A stretch of 64,000 bases of DNA from Saccharina japonica (GCA_008828725.1 MEHQ01000383.1:60013-124012); one strand, 5' to 3'. Shown: positions 46,701 through 52,087, counted from the first letter of the stretch. The notes: a model not told the origin generated them from the letters alone. Numbers and translations are program-made.

Positions 46701-48615
46701 GACGAATGTGACATGGAGAAGTTTGGTTCACTAGATAGTAGCGAGAAAATGATCGCTATCTTAGGAGATAGATGGTGGCCACAGGCGGCAAAACAGGGAG
46801 GGAGTAAGATTAGCAAAAGGTACATTTGTAATATATGGAAACAACGTAATGAGCGCTCAAATGTTGGAGGTGTCTATATTAATAGTAGGAGTAGGAACCG
46901 TGCTCCGTCTCGAAAGAGATGCGTGGTCAATGGTCGACAAAGGAGTACCCCCCCCCGCGCGCGGTATAATAGGTCAGTGATCAGGAGTAGCACATCCAAA
47001 AACAACCAAAACAAATAACCGAAGCTTTCTCTCTGGAGTGAAATGATACCTCAGGAAGGGGGGGAGGGGGGCGTACTCATTTGTTGCTTGCCATTAGTCA
47101 ATGTTGAACCATTGAACCACAGCATCCCTTTCGAGACGGAGAAAGGGGGGGGGGGGGGGGGAAACCGAAAAACGAAAAACGAAAAACGAAAAACGAAAAA
47201 CGAAAAACAAAATCGTACCTACTATAGTGCGCGGAAGATAAAAAGCAATAAAACCATTATTTCCCCAAGGTGCATAAGAGAGAAAGGTAGTTAACCCCTT
47301 AAGAACTGGTCCCCCGAATTTGGGGACAAAGTGCTTGGAATTAGTGTGGGACATTTTTTTTCAGTTCTTAATGGGTCAAGAGAGGTGAACCACGCCTCTC
47401 TTAAACCCACATCATACCTGCTGCTTGAGAACCTCATCCCGGTAGGGTCTCCACGTTTCTTCTTCCTTGTGCGTCCTCAGAAAGTGTGCGTACAGCGGCT
47501 CGTCGTGTACCACGGTGTCCGGCCTCTGCACGCGAACGCAGCGAAGACACAAAAAAACAAAAATGTATGTCTATAACAACATAAAAAACGGGGGAAAAAA
47601 AACAAGAAACGTCCGTCTAAACAACATTGCAAAAAAAAACAAAAAACAAAAAAACGTCTGTCTAAACAAACAAAACAAAAAAATGTCTCAAGAACGTGAA
47701 AAACGAAAAACAAAAAACAAAAAAAGCGTTCGTCTAAACAACATGAAACAACAAAACAATAAAGTATCGATTACTACTGTATCGTAGATTTAACTCACGA
47801 AACACCGTTTTATATAATGGAATATAGACCAAGCACGCCCAAAGAGCGTGTCTAGCGTATCACGCAGCTTGCGAAGTTGAGTTTCAACCGTTCACTCGGT
47901 CGTACTCACAGCAGCTGACGAATTGTTATATTTTTATATAAACACACACAAGCAAAAGAGCGGTAATCAGGACCGAATATGCTCTAATAAAATGCTTGAA
48001 CATACAGTTTTTTGTGTATGTGACGGGCCCTAAAATACTATGGTCACCCGTAACACCTCACAAAAAAAAAAAAAAAAAACGATCTACGGAGTCCCCGGAC
48101 CGCCACACTCAACACTCAGCCGTTTCGTACGCCGAGCGTGCAACCAAACTCGCCTCCGACAGATCATCGAGTTCTCTTTGATGATCTAAATCGTCTAAGG
48201 AAGACAGATCTATTGCCGATATTGTATGGCCTAGCTCCATGTTGTCGGGCGGGACCCGAATAACCTGTATGATCTAGATCATGATCTGTTTCCTTGGTGG
48301 GATCTGTACGATGCAGATCCTGCACAACCCCTAACAACGAGCGGCAGCTGAGGAACTAGATGATCTAAAACAGTAGATCATGATCTATCTGCCAACCAAC
48401 CATATCAACAGCGCAGCACGAACCTGGGCAAACGAGTACATGAGCGCGGTACTAAGAGACCTTGGGCTCGCCCACACGTTGATCCGGACGGTCCCATCCT
48501 GCAGCAGTTCCCCATCCTCGGGCACTTCGAGCTTGGTCGTTGTCGGAGGCCGCACGTACGGTCGCTTGTCCCCCTCTTCCCCACCTTCGTTACCGCCTCC
48601 GCCGCCACCACCGCG
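22230..48615 (-). CDS. Sulfotransferase-like / class-IV aminotransferase fusion gene (14 visible exons)
   Basis: Exons, 5' to 3': 48615-48424, 47525-47418, 46649-46563, 44519-44406, 43343-43290, 41300-41149, 39597-39513, 37723-37529, 35271-35183, 30835-30641, 28557-28398, 25741-25587, 23404-23290, 22367-22230. All 13 junctions keep frame, giving 612 residues. Residues 1-265 are sulfotransferase-like: PAPS-loop-like ASPRSLST (about 49-56) and a 3'-phosphate-type segment IIQIRTPIHMLPSW (144-157). Residues 310-612 are a fold-type-IV PLP aminotransferase: VSVFDSSVQGGD, HNNLLNNIL, GFVSETNSANIF and LPGITR. The order matches plant branched-chain-aminotransferase-like proteins. No lysine lies in the segment (about 447-477) that should hold the PLP Schiff-base lysine, so transaminase activity is doubtful. 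The first exon is not found. The substrate is unknown. Confidence 0.95.
22400..22800. repeat. About 118-bp minisatellite plus (GA)n in the last intron
   Basis: Three units of AAGATGCACGCCATG..GGCGTTATCCG...GACGATTCGTTGGTGCAGCA. The third ends in a pure GA run at 22736-22780. The array begins about 30 bp upstream of the last exon's acceptor. Confidence 0.85.
23290..23404 (-). CDS. Fusion gene exon 13
   Basis: Acceptor GGCAG, donor GAG|GTACGA, phases 2 to 0. It completes the Arg of LPGITR and reads GVVLELAAELCLPVCEKRVT then SELHCADEVFTTDTIGE, matching the family's ADEVF.TGT.GE region, in which the usual Gly is Asp here. Confidence 0.95.
23460..24599. other. Intron 12, right part: MITE scrap and unassigned sequence
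   Basis: 24345-24455 is a family A right-end fragment (CTCCTCAAGTGACCACCCTCAG...GGTGCGCCTCTACCGCAGCATG). 24040-24330 is GC-rich and open in more than one frame, without splice sites I trust. The rest shows nothing recognisable. Confidence 0.4.
24600..25325. repeat. 32-33-bp satellite
   Basis: More than 20 units of CTTATAGTCAGCCAACTAAT and AACTAGTCGGCGG with point differences. A 132-codon minus-strand frame (SWLTISRRLV repeats) is a by-product. Confidence 0.95.
25405..25580. repeat. (AAACT)n and (CAAA)n runs beside exon 12
   Basis: AAACT pentamers at about 25405-25465, then A-rich text, then CAAA at 25557-25579. This run abuts the donor of exon 12 (25585-25586). Confidence 0.9.
25587..25741 (-). 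CDS. Fusion gene exon 12, PLP-domain core
   Basis: Acceptor TACAG, donor AG|GTTCGC. It reads PKIQANLGGAADAVMLDVEG then FVSETNSANIFLVKEGV and LPGIT(R). The Glu of SETNSANIF and the GITR motif are conserved features of class-IV aminotransferases. Phase 0 at the start requires the GC donor of the previous exon. Confidence 0.96.
26207..26285. mobile_element. Stowaway-like mini-MITE
   Basis: 79 bp with ends CCACTCTGTCCAGAAATATA and an inverted partner, flanked by TA. The near-identical copy at 27132-27211 arose by the tandem duplication. Confidence 0.85.
27132..27211. mobile_element. Stowaway-like mini-MITE (duplicate)
   Basis: The same element as 26207-26285, TA-flanked. Confidence 0.85.
27575..28090 (-). 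mobile_element. Long copy of the poly-C-tailed retroposon
   Basis: Read on the minus strand it starts after an AT-rich TATAAATATGT patch near 28065 and runs through GGCGTCGGT..., GTGTAAAACACGCC-like text and CATTTGTGCGGGGTGGAGAA to the conserved 3' part near 27600. The C tail itself is not preserved at 27570. It is nearly collinear with 41410-41955. Confidence 0.75.
28398..28557 (-). CDS. Fusion gene exon 11, lacks the PLP lysine; GC donor
   Basis: It reads CTLIVIAEREDVSGATSHGN then QRGVTLVTAANRTT, then CLDSAIQHNNLLNNIL. Class-IV enzymes carry the Schiff-base Lys a few residues before the conserved N-(Y/N)-L-x-(S/N) motif. Here the codons are GCC ATC CAA CAC AAC AAC (Ala-Ile-Gln-His-Asn-Asn), and no Lys occurs anywhere in the exon. 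The exon must end CTG|GCAAGT for phase, so the intron starts with GC. A GT one codon later (GCAA|GTATAT) would break the frame. Confidence 0.95.
28585..28664. mobile_element. TTAA-type micro-MITE, solo
   Basis: 80 bp, ends CCCGTTAAGAACTG and CAGTTCTGAATGGG, flanked on both sides by TTGA. It lies 27 bp upstream of the exon 11 acceptor, outside any family A element. Confidence 0.8.
28665..29815. other. Intron 10: unassigned with a repeat D copy
   Basis: 28985-29125 matches repeat D on the opposite strand. 29690-29800 is a single family C MITE remnant (CCATAGTAAACAGG...CACTGTGGTCTTCCGCAATAG). Nothing else is recognised. Confidence 0.45.
29820..30170. repeat. About 118-bp units with interstitial TTAGGC repeats
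   Basis: Three units, each a TTAGGC/TTAGGT run followed by ACTCATATCGT...CAGTGGCCCTCAACCATCG. TTAGGC is the nematode telomere repeat, but here it is part of a longer intronic unit and flanked by unrelated text. Confidence 0.85.
30293..30575. mobile_element. Family A MITE in intron 10
   Basis: GACGCTTGCTACGTGCGGTAG to CGTAGCAAGCGTC. Flanks CCCT and CCCA suggest a 4-bp duplication with one change. It ends 66 bp from exon 10. Confidence 0.82.
30641..30835 (-). CDS. Fusion gene exon 10
   Basis: Acceptor TTTCAG, donor GG|GTGAGA. It reads HLQRLQDSAHALAFEAIPSS then TLAANDMKDGVHARVTLSRG and NPSLCVFG. This is the helix-rich segment after the first β-strand of the aminotransferase fold (H..RL..SA..L.F). 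Phases 2 to 2. Confidence 0.96.
30885..31265 (-). mobile_element. Poly-C retroposon copies
   Basis: Two or three partial copies (about 30890-31010 and about 31085-31265) with ACCATAGACNCTCGCATCCC, the GCCGGGACGGAGC block and GCACCAAGCGCGAA, on the minus strand. Confidence 0.8.
31266..31440. other. Unassigned intron sequence
   Basis: No repeat or exon recognised. Confidence 0.35.
31441..31885. mobile_element. Family A MITE between ~85-bp direct repeats
   Basis: CCGGTCACTGCTTGGA(C/T)GGCCGATGA...TGCCTTACAAGGGTG occurs at about 31440-31505 and 31800-31862. A family A element (about 31522-31795) lies between. The insertion may have been followed by a local duplication. Confidence 0.7.
32105..32300. 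repeat. About 40-bp minisatellite
   Basis: Five units of CTACCGTGTAATATTGAGCC and AAAACGTTGCAAAGCC, alternating with ACACCAAGC-type units. Confidence 0.75.
32384..33470. mobile_element. Cluster of family A MITEs with three TTAA micro-MITEs
   Basis: Family A copies lie at about 32428-32792, 32793-33165 and 33166-33460. Each carries one micro-MITE (32502-32585, 32924-33005, 33326-33400), all at the same TTAACCC motif. The third micro-MITE is in reverse orientation with TTAA/TTGA flanks. Confidence 0.8.
33546..34265. repeat. About 180-bp satellite with GATC motifs
   Basis: Four units, each with GATCTAGATCATGTTTTCCGG, TTGGGATCTGTACGATCTA, GCCTGGGTGGCATA and CTGCCGCTGCGCGCAATCAC blocks. TATATA runs lie between units. 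Confidence 0.9.
34526..35155 (+). mobile_element. Mariner/Stowaway-like DNA transposon relic
   Basis: 630 bp flanked by TA, with inverted ends CTTCCTCTGTCCCATAAGTA and CTTCTCTGTCCCATAAGTAA (reverse). Inside, from 34794, a plus-strand frame starts MDNNAQTPPRGKRGADVPLS then RRYAMAVEIALSI, which looks like the N-terminus of a Tc1/mariner transposase (inference); no DDE part is present. It is non-autonomous or internally deleted. Its right end is 28 bp from the exon 9 boundary. Confidence 0.75.
35183..35271 (-). CDS. Fusion gene exon 9, start of aminotransferase fold
   Basis: Acceptor AACAG, donor AG|GTAGTT, phases 0 to 2. It reads VSVFDSSVQGGDAVWECVRV then YNGKIFMLD(R). VSVFD...GD.V(F/W)E..R.Y.G.(I/V)F is the family signature; the usual Gly after Glu is Cys here. 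Confidence 0.96.
35342..35615. repeat. 69-bp tandem repeat (23 codons)
   Basis: Four units starting at 35342, 35411, 35480 and 35549: ACGTAAGGCTCGCGGCTTAT and ATCAACGATGAGCATAAAAA plus GGCTCGTGAAGGC. As 69 is a multiple of 3, the minus strand stays open with a 23-residue period (MLIVDVTISREPYVAKIAF...). The unit resembles text near 42870-42930. I treat it as a satellite, not a gene. Confidence 0.85.
35616..36590. other. Intron 8, unassigned
   Basis: A-runs at 35668 and 36027 and short open frames without credible splice sites. A possible family C MITE remnant lies at 36480-36545. Confidence 0.4.
36595..37235. repeat. TATAGTGCCGGTA repeats in both orientations
   Basis: CTATAGTGCCGGTATGCCCT units of about 20 bp at 36618-36725, with inverted versions (GGCACTATAGC...) to 37230, separated by a non-repetitive core at 36760-36960. 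The same family is at 44890-45270. Confidence 0.8.
37529..37723 (-). CDS. Fusion gene exon 8, interdomain linker
   Basis: Acceptor TTGCAG, donor AAG|GTACTA, phases 0 to 0. It reads ECMPIYELLRTKAVTGYGKL, an Ala/Pro-rich linker, then ANEGILVWVGGYLIPRRMAK. ECMP.Y..LR closes the sulfotransferase domain and VWVGG.L.PR..AK opens the aminotransferase, so the fusion is shown within one exon. Confidence 0.97.
37763..38035. mobile_element. Family A MITE, degenerate
   Basis: Left end GACGCCTGCCACGGTAAAGG; the right end is eroded. It begins about 40 bp from exon 8. Confidence 0.7.
38036..38250. other. Unassigned intron sequence
   Basis: Contains ACGTACCACGCAGCTTGCAAAGTTGAG, which has a relative at 47865-47885. 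Otherwise featureless. Confidence 0.35.
38255..38500. mobile_element. Two family C MITEs sharing an end
   Basis: Inverted ends TATTACGGGAGACCATAGTA and AATAGGACCTACGG...; element spans are about 38260-38365 and 38380-38497, with a loop TATTTACCTATTTTTACTAACA. Solo relatives lie at 29690-29800, 36480-36545 and 48010-48060. Confidence 0.75.
38600..39015 (-). mobile_element. Three truncated poly-C retroposons
   Basis: Each begins (plus strand) with a G run and TGTACTC, then the CATGGCCGTAGTCGTATGACC block, and stops after the CCGGGACGAGG region. Copies lie at about 38625-38705, 38855-38930 and 38930-39005. Confidence 0.8.
39024..39078 (-). pseudogene. Partial duplicate of exon 8 start
   Basis: It reads KCMPMSELLQAKAVTG followed by an in-frame stop, against ECMPIYELLRTKAVTGY in the real exon; DNA identity is about 85%. 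It keeps an AG before the first codon but has no downstream donor, so it is a dead fragment between exons 7 and 8. Confidence 0.85.
39142..39170. repeat. Short interstitial CCCTAA repeats
   Basis: TTTAACCCTAACCCTAACCCC, about three units. Other short stretches lie at 51600, 54892, 55510 and 63105. Confidence 0.7.
39258..39445. mobile_element. Family A-like fragment
   Basis: GCATGCTACCTACGGTTGGGG, then TCGCTTGAGGAGCCCCATACCTC. The right half has been lost. Confidence 0.5.
39513..39597 (-). CDS. Fusion gene exon 7, sulfotransferase C-terminal part
   Basis: Acceptor TGGCAG, donor GAG|GTGAGC, phases 2 to 0. With the previous exon it forms DGCWGYVWYEGCRKSTCFDN then NLAPLLE. The W..WY..V..STGF-like motif is typical of this sulfotransferase-like domain; the usual Gly of STGF is Cys here. 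Confidence 0.94.
39955..40195. repeat. 10-bp satellite TGATCTGTA/TGATCTGCA
   Basis: Period 9-10 bp, with GATC in most units, flanked on both sides by repeat D sequence. Open frames in both strands are artefacts. Confidence 0.92.
40196..40717. other. Intron 6, mostly unassigned
   Basis: A 32-bp phrase TCACTCACCGCAAACTAAAATTCTC occurs at 40447 and 40490. A CAAAAACAAAAAA patch lies at 40545-40560. Confidence 0.45.
40718..41069. mobile_element. Family A MITE with nested TTAA micro-MITE
   Basis: GACGAATGCTACGTACGGTAAAGG-type left end, right end CGTAGCACGCGTC. Flanks are AGGT and AGCT, a 4-bp duplication with one change. The micro-MITE at 40916-40994 has intact TTAA on both sides and splits GGG(TTAA)GAAGCCC. 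Confidence 0.9.
40916..40994. mobile_element. TTAA micro-MITE, best-preserved example
   Basis: 79 bp, ends CCCCTTAAGAACTG and CAGTTCTGAATGGG, with TTAA at 40912-40915 and 40995-40998. Confidence 0.92.
41149..41300 (-). CDS. Fusion gene exon 6
   Basis: Acceptor CCCAAG, donor TG|GTGAGA, phases 0 to 2. It reads EPIVVDAELLRANPKGVLTE then LGIPYAPEQLSWPAGPKPYD. The pattern 'vD.e.L..dP...L..lc..lgipF...ML.W..GP.p.DG.W' is that of the sulfotransferase-like half of plant fusion proteins. Confidence 0.96.
41405..42420 (-). mobile_element. Cluster of poly-C retroposons in intron 5
   Basis: A near-full-length copy lies at about 41410-41935, a LINE-type 3' tail with C run at 41936-42010, and two shorter retroposon copies at about 42015-42165 and 42175-42420. 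All are in the same orientation and each starts (plus strand) at a G run. Confidence 0.85.
42430..42755 (-). mobile_element. LINE-like fragment with encoded C-terminus
   Basis: On the minus strand it encodes DECDMKKFGTLDSREKTISI then FLCNIWKQRNGRPNVGG, followed by a 3' segment with GGGATGCGTGGTCAATGGTC and CAAATGAC. A second copy at 46683-46975 encodes the same peptide with conservative changes. The peptide resembles the C-terminal tail of non-LTR retrotransposon ORF2 (…ILG…F…IWK.R); this is inference. Confidence 0.6.
43028..43262. repeat. 48-bp minisatellite ending near exon 5
   Basis: Four and a half units of CAAATTCTCAACACATGTCG and CATTATGCCTGAAGATTCTG. It ends about 25 bp from the exon 5 donor. 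Confidence 0.9.
43290..43343 (-). CDS. Fusion gene exon 5 (18 codons)
   Basis: Acceptor GGCAG-like (ATGGCAG), donor CAG|GTGAGC. It encodes IGMLDLLNAYSLVRSSGQ, phases 0 to 0. It is very short, but it is fixed by both flanking exons. Confidence 0.9.
43396..43830. mobile_element. Family A MITE carrying two TTAA micro-MITEs
   Basis: Ends GACACGTACTACGGTAGAGA and CTTCTATCGTACCCATAAG (eroded). Micro-MITEs at about 43464-43546 (reverse) and 43678-43761 (forward) give two independent insertions in one 430-bp element. Confidence 0.75.
44065..44394. repeat. GATC-core satellite abutting exon 4
   Basis: ATGATCTAGATGATGATCTGC units with a 12-21 bp period. The array ends about 6 bp from the donor GT (44404-44405) of exon 4. 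Confidence 0.92.
44406..44519 (-). CDS. Fusion gene exon 4, 3'-phosphate-binding-type motif
   Basis: Acceptor CACACAG, donor GAG|GTGAGT. It reads IRNLDLHFLPKCRNIIQIRT then PIHMLPSWNTNIHANLKE, phases 0 to 0. '(I/V)...(I/V)R.P...L.SW' corresponds to the R...S element that contacts the 3'-phosphate of PAPS in sulfotransferases. Confidence 0.96.
44530..44760 (+). mobile_element. LINE-type 3' end
   Basis: AACAGGAAGGGGATAAGATT, ATATGGAA.CAACGTAATGAGCGCTC and the GGGATGCGTGGTCAATGGTC tail, plus orientation. The encoded peptide is broken here. A short poly-C retroposon tail follows at about 44750-44805. Confidence 0.75.
44885..45290. repeat. TATAGTGCCGGTATGCCC repeats
   Basis: About 15 units of around 20 bp, with longer 'GTGCCTGTGGAATCGC(T/C)TGG' spacers. 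Related to 36595-37235. Confidence 0.85.
45425..45500 (-). mobile_element. LINE-type 3' tail
   Basis: CGTCTCGAAACGGATGCGTGGTC and CAAACAAATGAG... tail; oriented on the plus strand text as in 44690-44735. Confidence 0.55.
45560..46548. repeat. About 72-bp minisatellite ending near exon 3
   Basis: A dozen units of CTTATCTTGCGCGTTCTTAA and ACCGAGGTACCAAATGACAAGCCGTTTTC-type text. Two units carry a TTGGGACACAC...GTGTGGGACA insert (46080-46170, 46258-46345) that looks like a diverged TTAA micro-MITE. The array ends about 10 bp from the exon 3 donor (46561-46562). Confidence 0.9.
46563..46649 (-). CDS. Fusion gene exon 3
   Basis: Acceptor TGCCAG, donor CAG|GTACCT. It encodes DSDGDRWIREVAVGPTPKPV then VYMKHMAKQ. 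The K.(I/H).KQ ending is a mark of the plant fusion proteins. Phases 0 to 0. Confidence 0.95.
46683..46985 (+). mobile_element. LINE-like fragment, second coding copy
   Basis: It encodes KIDECDMEKFGSLDSSEKMI then GDRWWPQAAKQGGSKISKRY and CNIWKQRNERSNVGG. The match to 42430-42755 is clear at the protein level. It starts about 30 bp upstream of the exon 3 acceptor. Confidence 0.65.
47040..47150 (-). mobile_element. LINE-type 3' tail with G/C run
   Basis: GGGGGGCGTACTCATTTGTTGCTTGCC..., the minus-strand version of the shared tail, with a second G run at 47147-47161. Confidence 0.7.
47161..47210. repeat. (CGAAAAA)n microsatellite
   Basis: Six or seven units of CGAAAAA. Confidence 0.95.
47295..47375. 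mobile_element. TTAA micro-MITE, solo
   Basis: Left flank TTAA, right flank TCAA. Ends CCCCTTAAGAACTG and CAGTTCTTAATGGG. 42 bp from exon 2. Confidence 0.85.
47418..47525 (-). CDS. Fusion gene exon 2
   Basis: Acceptor GTGCAG, donor CAG|GTATGA. It encodes RPDTVVHDEPLYAHFLRTHK then WRPYRDEVLKQQ. RPD..V.DEPLYA.FLR is diagnostic of the sulfotransferase-like half of these fusion proteins. Confidence 0.97.
47555..47770. repeat. GTCTAAACAACA/CAAAAAAC repeats in intron 1
   Basis: About five units of CGTC(C/T)GTCTAAACAACAT followed by A-rich CAAAAAAC runs. Confidence 0.75.
47771..48420. other. Intron 1: unassigned with small repeat pieces
   Basis: A family C MITE piece at about 48010-48060, an A run at 48062-48079, and a repeat D/GATC patch at 48180-48385. 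No exon is seen. Confidence 0.45.
48424..48615 (-). CDS. Fusion gene first visible exon, PAPS-loop
   Basis: After CTGGTCAG, 64 codons: a Gly-run, then acidic EEGDK, then KLEVPEDGELLQDGTVRINV and WASPRSLSTALMYSFAQ, donor CAG|GTTCGT. SPRS.ST matches the 5'-phosphosulfate loop of sulfotransferases. The frame stays open to 48666 but contains no ATG, so the start codon must be on an upstream exon. The Gly tract comes from a CCG/CCA run. Confidence 0.93.
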
Positions 48616-48689
48616 CTGACCAGAAACCGAGTCGGAATTTTCTTGAGAAAATTCTGTCTCCCGCACGAAAAGCGGCGAGAGAGAGGGAG

Positions 48690-48970
48690 AGATGGGCGGG
48701 CGATATTTTTCGATGCGGAAACTTCTTAAGGAAATTTCTTGGGGCGGGGGGGGGGCGGGCGATATTTTTCGATGCGGAAACTTCTTAAGGAAATTTCTTG
48801 GGGCGGGGGGGGGGGTATTTTATGTCTCAAGCTTGTCCCCCGCTTACAACTGATTCGGAATTTTCATGGAAAGCTCCTATCGGGAGATACAGATGAAATC
48901 CCCCGCTTACAACTGATTCGGGATTTTCATGGAAAGCTCCTATCTCCCGAACGAAAAGCGACGAGATGGG
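48690..48970. repeat. Local tandem repeats
   Basis: Two 61-bp units (GGGCGGGCGATATTTTTCGA and GGAAACTTCTTAAGG) at about 48696-48813. Two units of CCCCGCTTACAACTGATTCGG and TTTTCATGGAAAGCTCC lie at 48838-48968. The latter resembles sequence just before exon 1 (48625-48680). Confidence 0.8.
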
Positions 48971-48978
48971 GGGGGAGG

Positions 48979-51900
48979 GAGGGGTGTACTCGTGTCGTGC
49001 ACGGCCGTAGTCGTATGACCATAGACCCTCGCACCCCTACAATGCCGGGACGGAGCAAGTTGGGTTTTCACCAACCGGGGGGGGGTGGGGCGTCCGCATT
49101 CAACCATTGACCACGCATCATTTTCGAGGGGGGCGTGATCACCCGATACGGAAACTTTTTGGGAAATTTCTTGGGGGCATTATCTGTCTCCAGCTTGTCC
49201 CTCTCTTCAACATATTTGCTACCGTTACTGGATCTCACTACGAATACTCTTACAAGATACATCGACATATCGAACTACTGTACAGCTGTAGTACGTCGGA
49301 TTTCATCGTATCGAATCCATGTTGCCTTCCATCCCCCCTCTGACATTTGACACCCCATTTTGTTTTGAATGCTGATATACAGATACCATGCACCAAACGA
49401 AATCAAGCACACAGATCACGATCTCGTAGACCTACGTATTCAAAATGGATCCTACTGCGTACTGCTGTACAGACAAGTTGCCGTTAGGAGGTATTGTGCA
49501 AAACATCTGTACTGCTCTGTGGCGTGTGTTTTTTGTTTTGTCTTTTCCATCCCATTTATTATCTTTGCCCTTCTTTTCTCTCTCACTCCCCCACTGCGGT
49601 ACGTGCCTTGCAGTTTTAACGCGAGGGTATTTTAGCACTTTCTTCCCTCGTGGGCTCTCGTCAAACTGTGCCTACCCACGCTACAATAGGCGCTCTCGAC
49701 AGTTCAGTTGGTGTTATTTGAGAAGAAAAATCTCCATACGTACGGAGACTCGAATCCCTCACTTCAACCTTAGCACTACTGTTCGTGATTACCTGCTAGA
49801 CCACCGGTGGTACAACACCCGATCGAGGACACATGTACTAATAATAATACCTGGTACTGCTCTTATATACCATTTAGATTGCACGGCTCCTACCCATCAA
49901 CATGGCCTAGATCATACAGAGCATACAGATCATACAGATCATATATATAGATCAGGAATGGATCTGACCTGAGATATCTAGAGCATGATCTGTCCGGTGT
50001 GCTTGATCTTATTTTCTGTTCATCTCATATTCCAGGTACATATTTTCGTGTTTCGTACAATTATCGTATCGATTCTCGATCGATAAATTACCGGTACCTC
50101 CTACTATTAGACGTACTGCTCTTGTCGTATCTCACCAAATCTCATCATTTTTTAATTCGTTCTCCTTTTTTGTGTGTGTGTTTTGTGAGTCACATTTATG
50201 CTTCCCCCAGCTCAATTCAACGCACGAGTCTTCGGGGCAAAAGCGGCATGATGGCCACACAGGCGGCGTCCTGTGCCCTCTGTGTCCTGTGTTCCGTGTA
50301 TATATACATGTGTGATATGATATGAGCTGCCGTTGCGGTGCAAGTATGTGGTAGCAACGCATGAAGAAGCCAGCAAAACGGCAAACAATCATCAAACAAA
50401 TGCGATTGTAGCAATCAATTCACCGGTGATATATCGGTGAATATGTGCGTCGTATATCATACGCACTGCTGCTGTTAGTGCGGCTGTGTATTGCTTTTCA
50501 TCGAGCAGCTCTTGTAGTTACCAGGTTGTACTATGATAGCAGTGTTCGTACATCAGAGCAGTTCAAGAGTAAAGCGTACCGGGTACGACGTACGTAAACG
50601 GCACACGGCAGTATGCCGACACGCGGCAGTACAGCAGTACCGTATACGCCGAGTACGACAAACACAGGCGAATATGCATGTACCAGGTATACCTGGTACT
50701 GCTGTACAGCGTCAGTCCTTATCAAACTTCTCGTACGTAGCACACCATCGGTGCAGTGTACTACTGCCCTGTGTACAGGAGCAGCAGCAGCAAGCTTTGT
50801 CGCCGTGCGTGGCAAACGATCGAGTCTTCAAAGTACACAGGAGAGCAGTGCTTGCAGCAATACGGTATCGGTACAGCAAGCAGCAAGCAGCAGCAGCAGT
50901 CGTATGTCGTGTGCCAGGAGTATATTCTTTGAGCTGCTTTGCTGTTGACCGAAGACCTCAGGGCACGATCTCCAAGAAAAGCAGCCAGGGTATACTCAAG
51001 ACCTGCAATCGCTGCCGATCGCTGAAGAAGGCTTGAGTAGAGCTCCAAGCCCTGTACTGCATAGGCAGAGCGTGCTCCGCAGCTGTGACACTAGCACGCG
51101 CAAGGCTGCTGGAACGAGGCTATCAGATCATACAGAATGATACGCGAGTACGAGTCACATCATACGCACAACACTCCAAAAAGAACAGAACACACCTGGT
51201 CGTACTTGACAGAAAGGACAAGACACCGGAGTCAGAGAAACTCACCACCCGGCTTAGCCGCGCCCAGCACCGCTCCACCTGCCACTTCCACGTCTGCCAT
51301 TGCAGCACACCAGTCACGTGGGTTCTCTTGCTTCGTTGGATACGTGGCTACAGGCTGGGAGCTTCCGTGCGAGTATAGAGTACCTCAGTGCCTGGAAATA
51401 TATTCTCCTTTGTTCTTTGTGCTGCGCATAAAGGCAACTATGGTACGAGACCGCCCATGTTTGACGCGTCAACGACAAAATTGTCTTTATTATACTGTAT
51501 TAAGTATGCACTATCAGTCAGTCAAACGGTCAAACCGCGGTCTCGGAGTATATTTGCCCGCTCCGTCTCCCGCACAAAGAACGCAAATCGATTTCCGTGG
51601 AAACCCTAACCTAAAAATTCAAATTTCAAATATTAGATATTGGATTTTTAGGGTTGTTCGTGCCCTGCTGCATGCATGCGACCATGTGCGAGATCCAGAA
51701 GAGAGACCATACACACAGCTATAATACTCGTACGAGTAGCAGCGGGTGGGTTACCTGGTACACCGTACGACGACAACCAAACCGCTGTGAAGCTACGTAC
51801 ATGAACCTCGCCATCCCCGAGAGCATGGGTGCTATAGTAAAGCGAGCTCTACATACGTCCTTGGGCTTTCATAGTTTTCTCCCCGCTGCCTTTGAGCGAG

Positions 51901-52087
51901 AGGGAGCGATGACCGTATGTATATTAATTAGAAGACGACCGGGATCGGGTTGTGCGAGTTAAACAGGCATGTTCGCAGCAGCTCGTTGCTGCAGGTCGTC
52001 AACGCCCGAGGCACCGACACAAACCGGCACGAAGCGTACGTACTCGCCAGACCCGCAGTCGTGCCTGCCTTCTCGCCACACCTAGAA
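48979..52087. repeat. 3.1-kb direct repeat, copy 1
   Basis: It matches 52271-55379 at an offset of 3292 with no difference that I could see. It starts in a poly-C retroposon 3' part, includes a SINE (minus, about 49530-49830) and GTAC-rich sequence, and ends at CACCTAGAA followed by an N. Confidence 0.95.
49525..49830 (-). mobile_element. tRNA-derived SINE (minus strand)
   Basis: On the minus strand the head at about 49830-49750 reads ACCGGTGGTCTAGCAGGTAA ... GGGATTCGAGTCTCC (A-box- and B-box-like). The body then matches 11136-11395. Duplicated at 52817-53122. Confidence 0.75.

Noticed and set aside
48616-48666. N-terminal extension RETEFSQENSDSVSGQ of the first fusion-gene exon
   Set aside because: No ATG in this stretch, and it resembles a local repeat at 48907-48968; CTGGTCAG at 48616-48623 is a better exon boundary.
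51246-51300. MADVEVAGGAVLGAAKPG followed by GTGAGT on the minus strand, considered as first exon of the fusion gene (also 54538-54592)
   Set aside because: Its donor leaves phase 1, but the first visible exon needs phase 0, so they cannot be joined directly.
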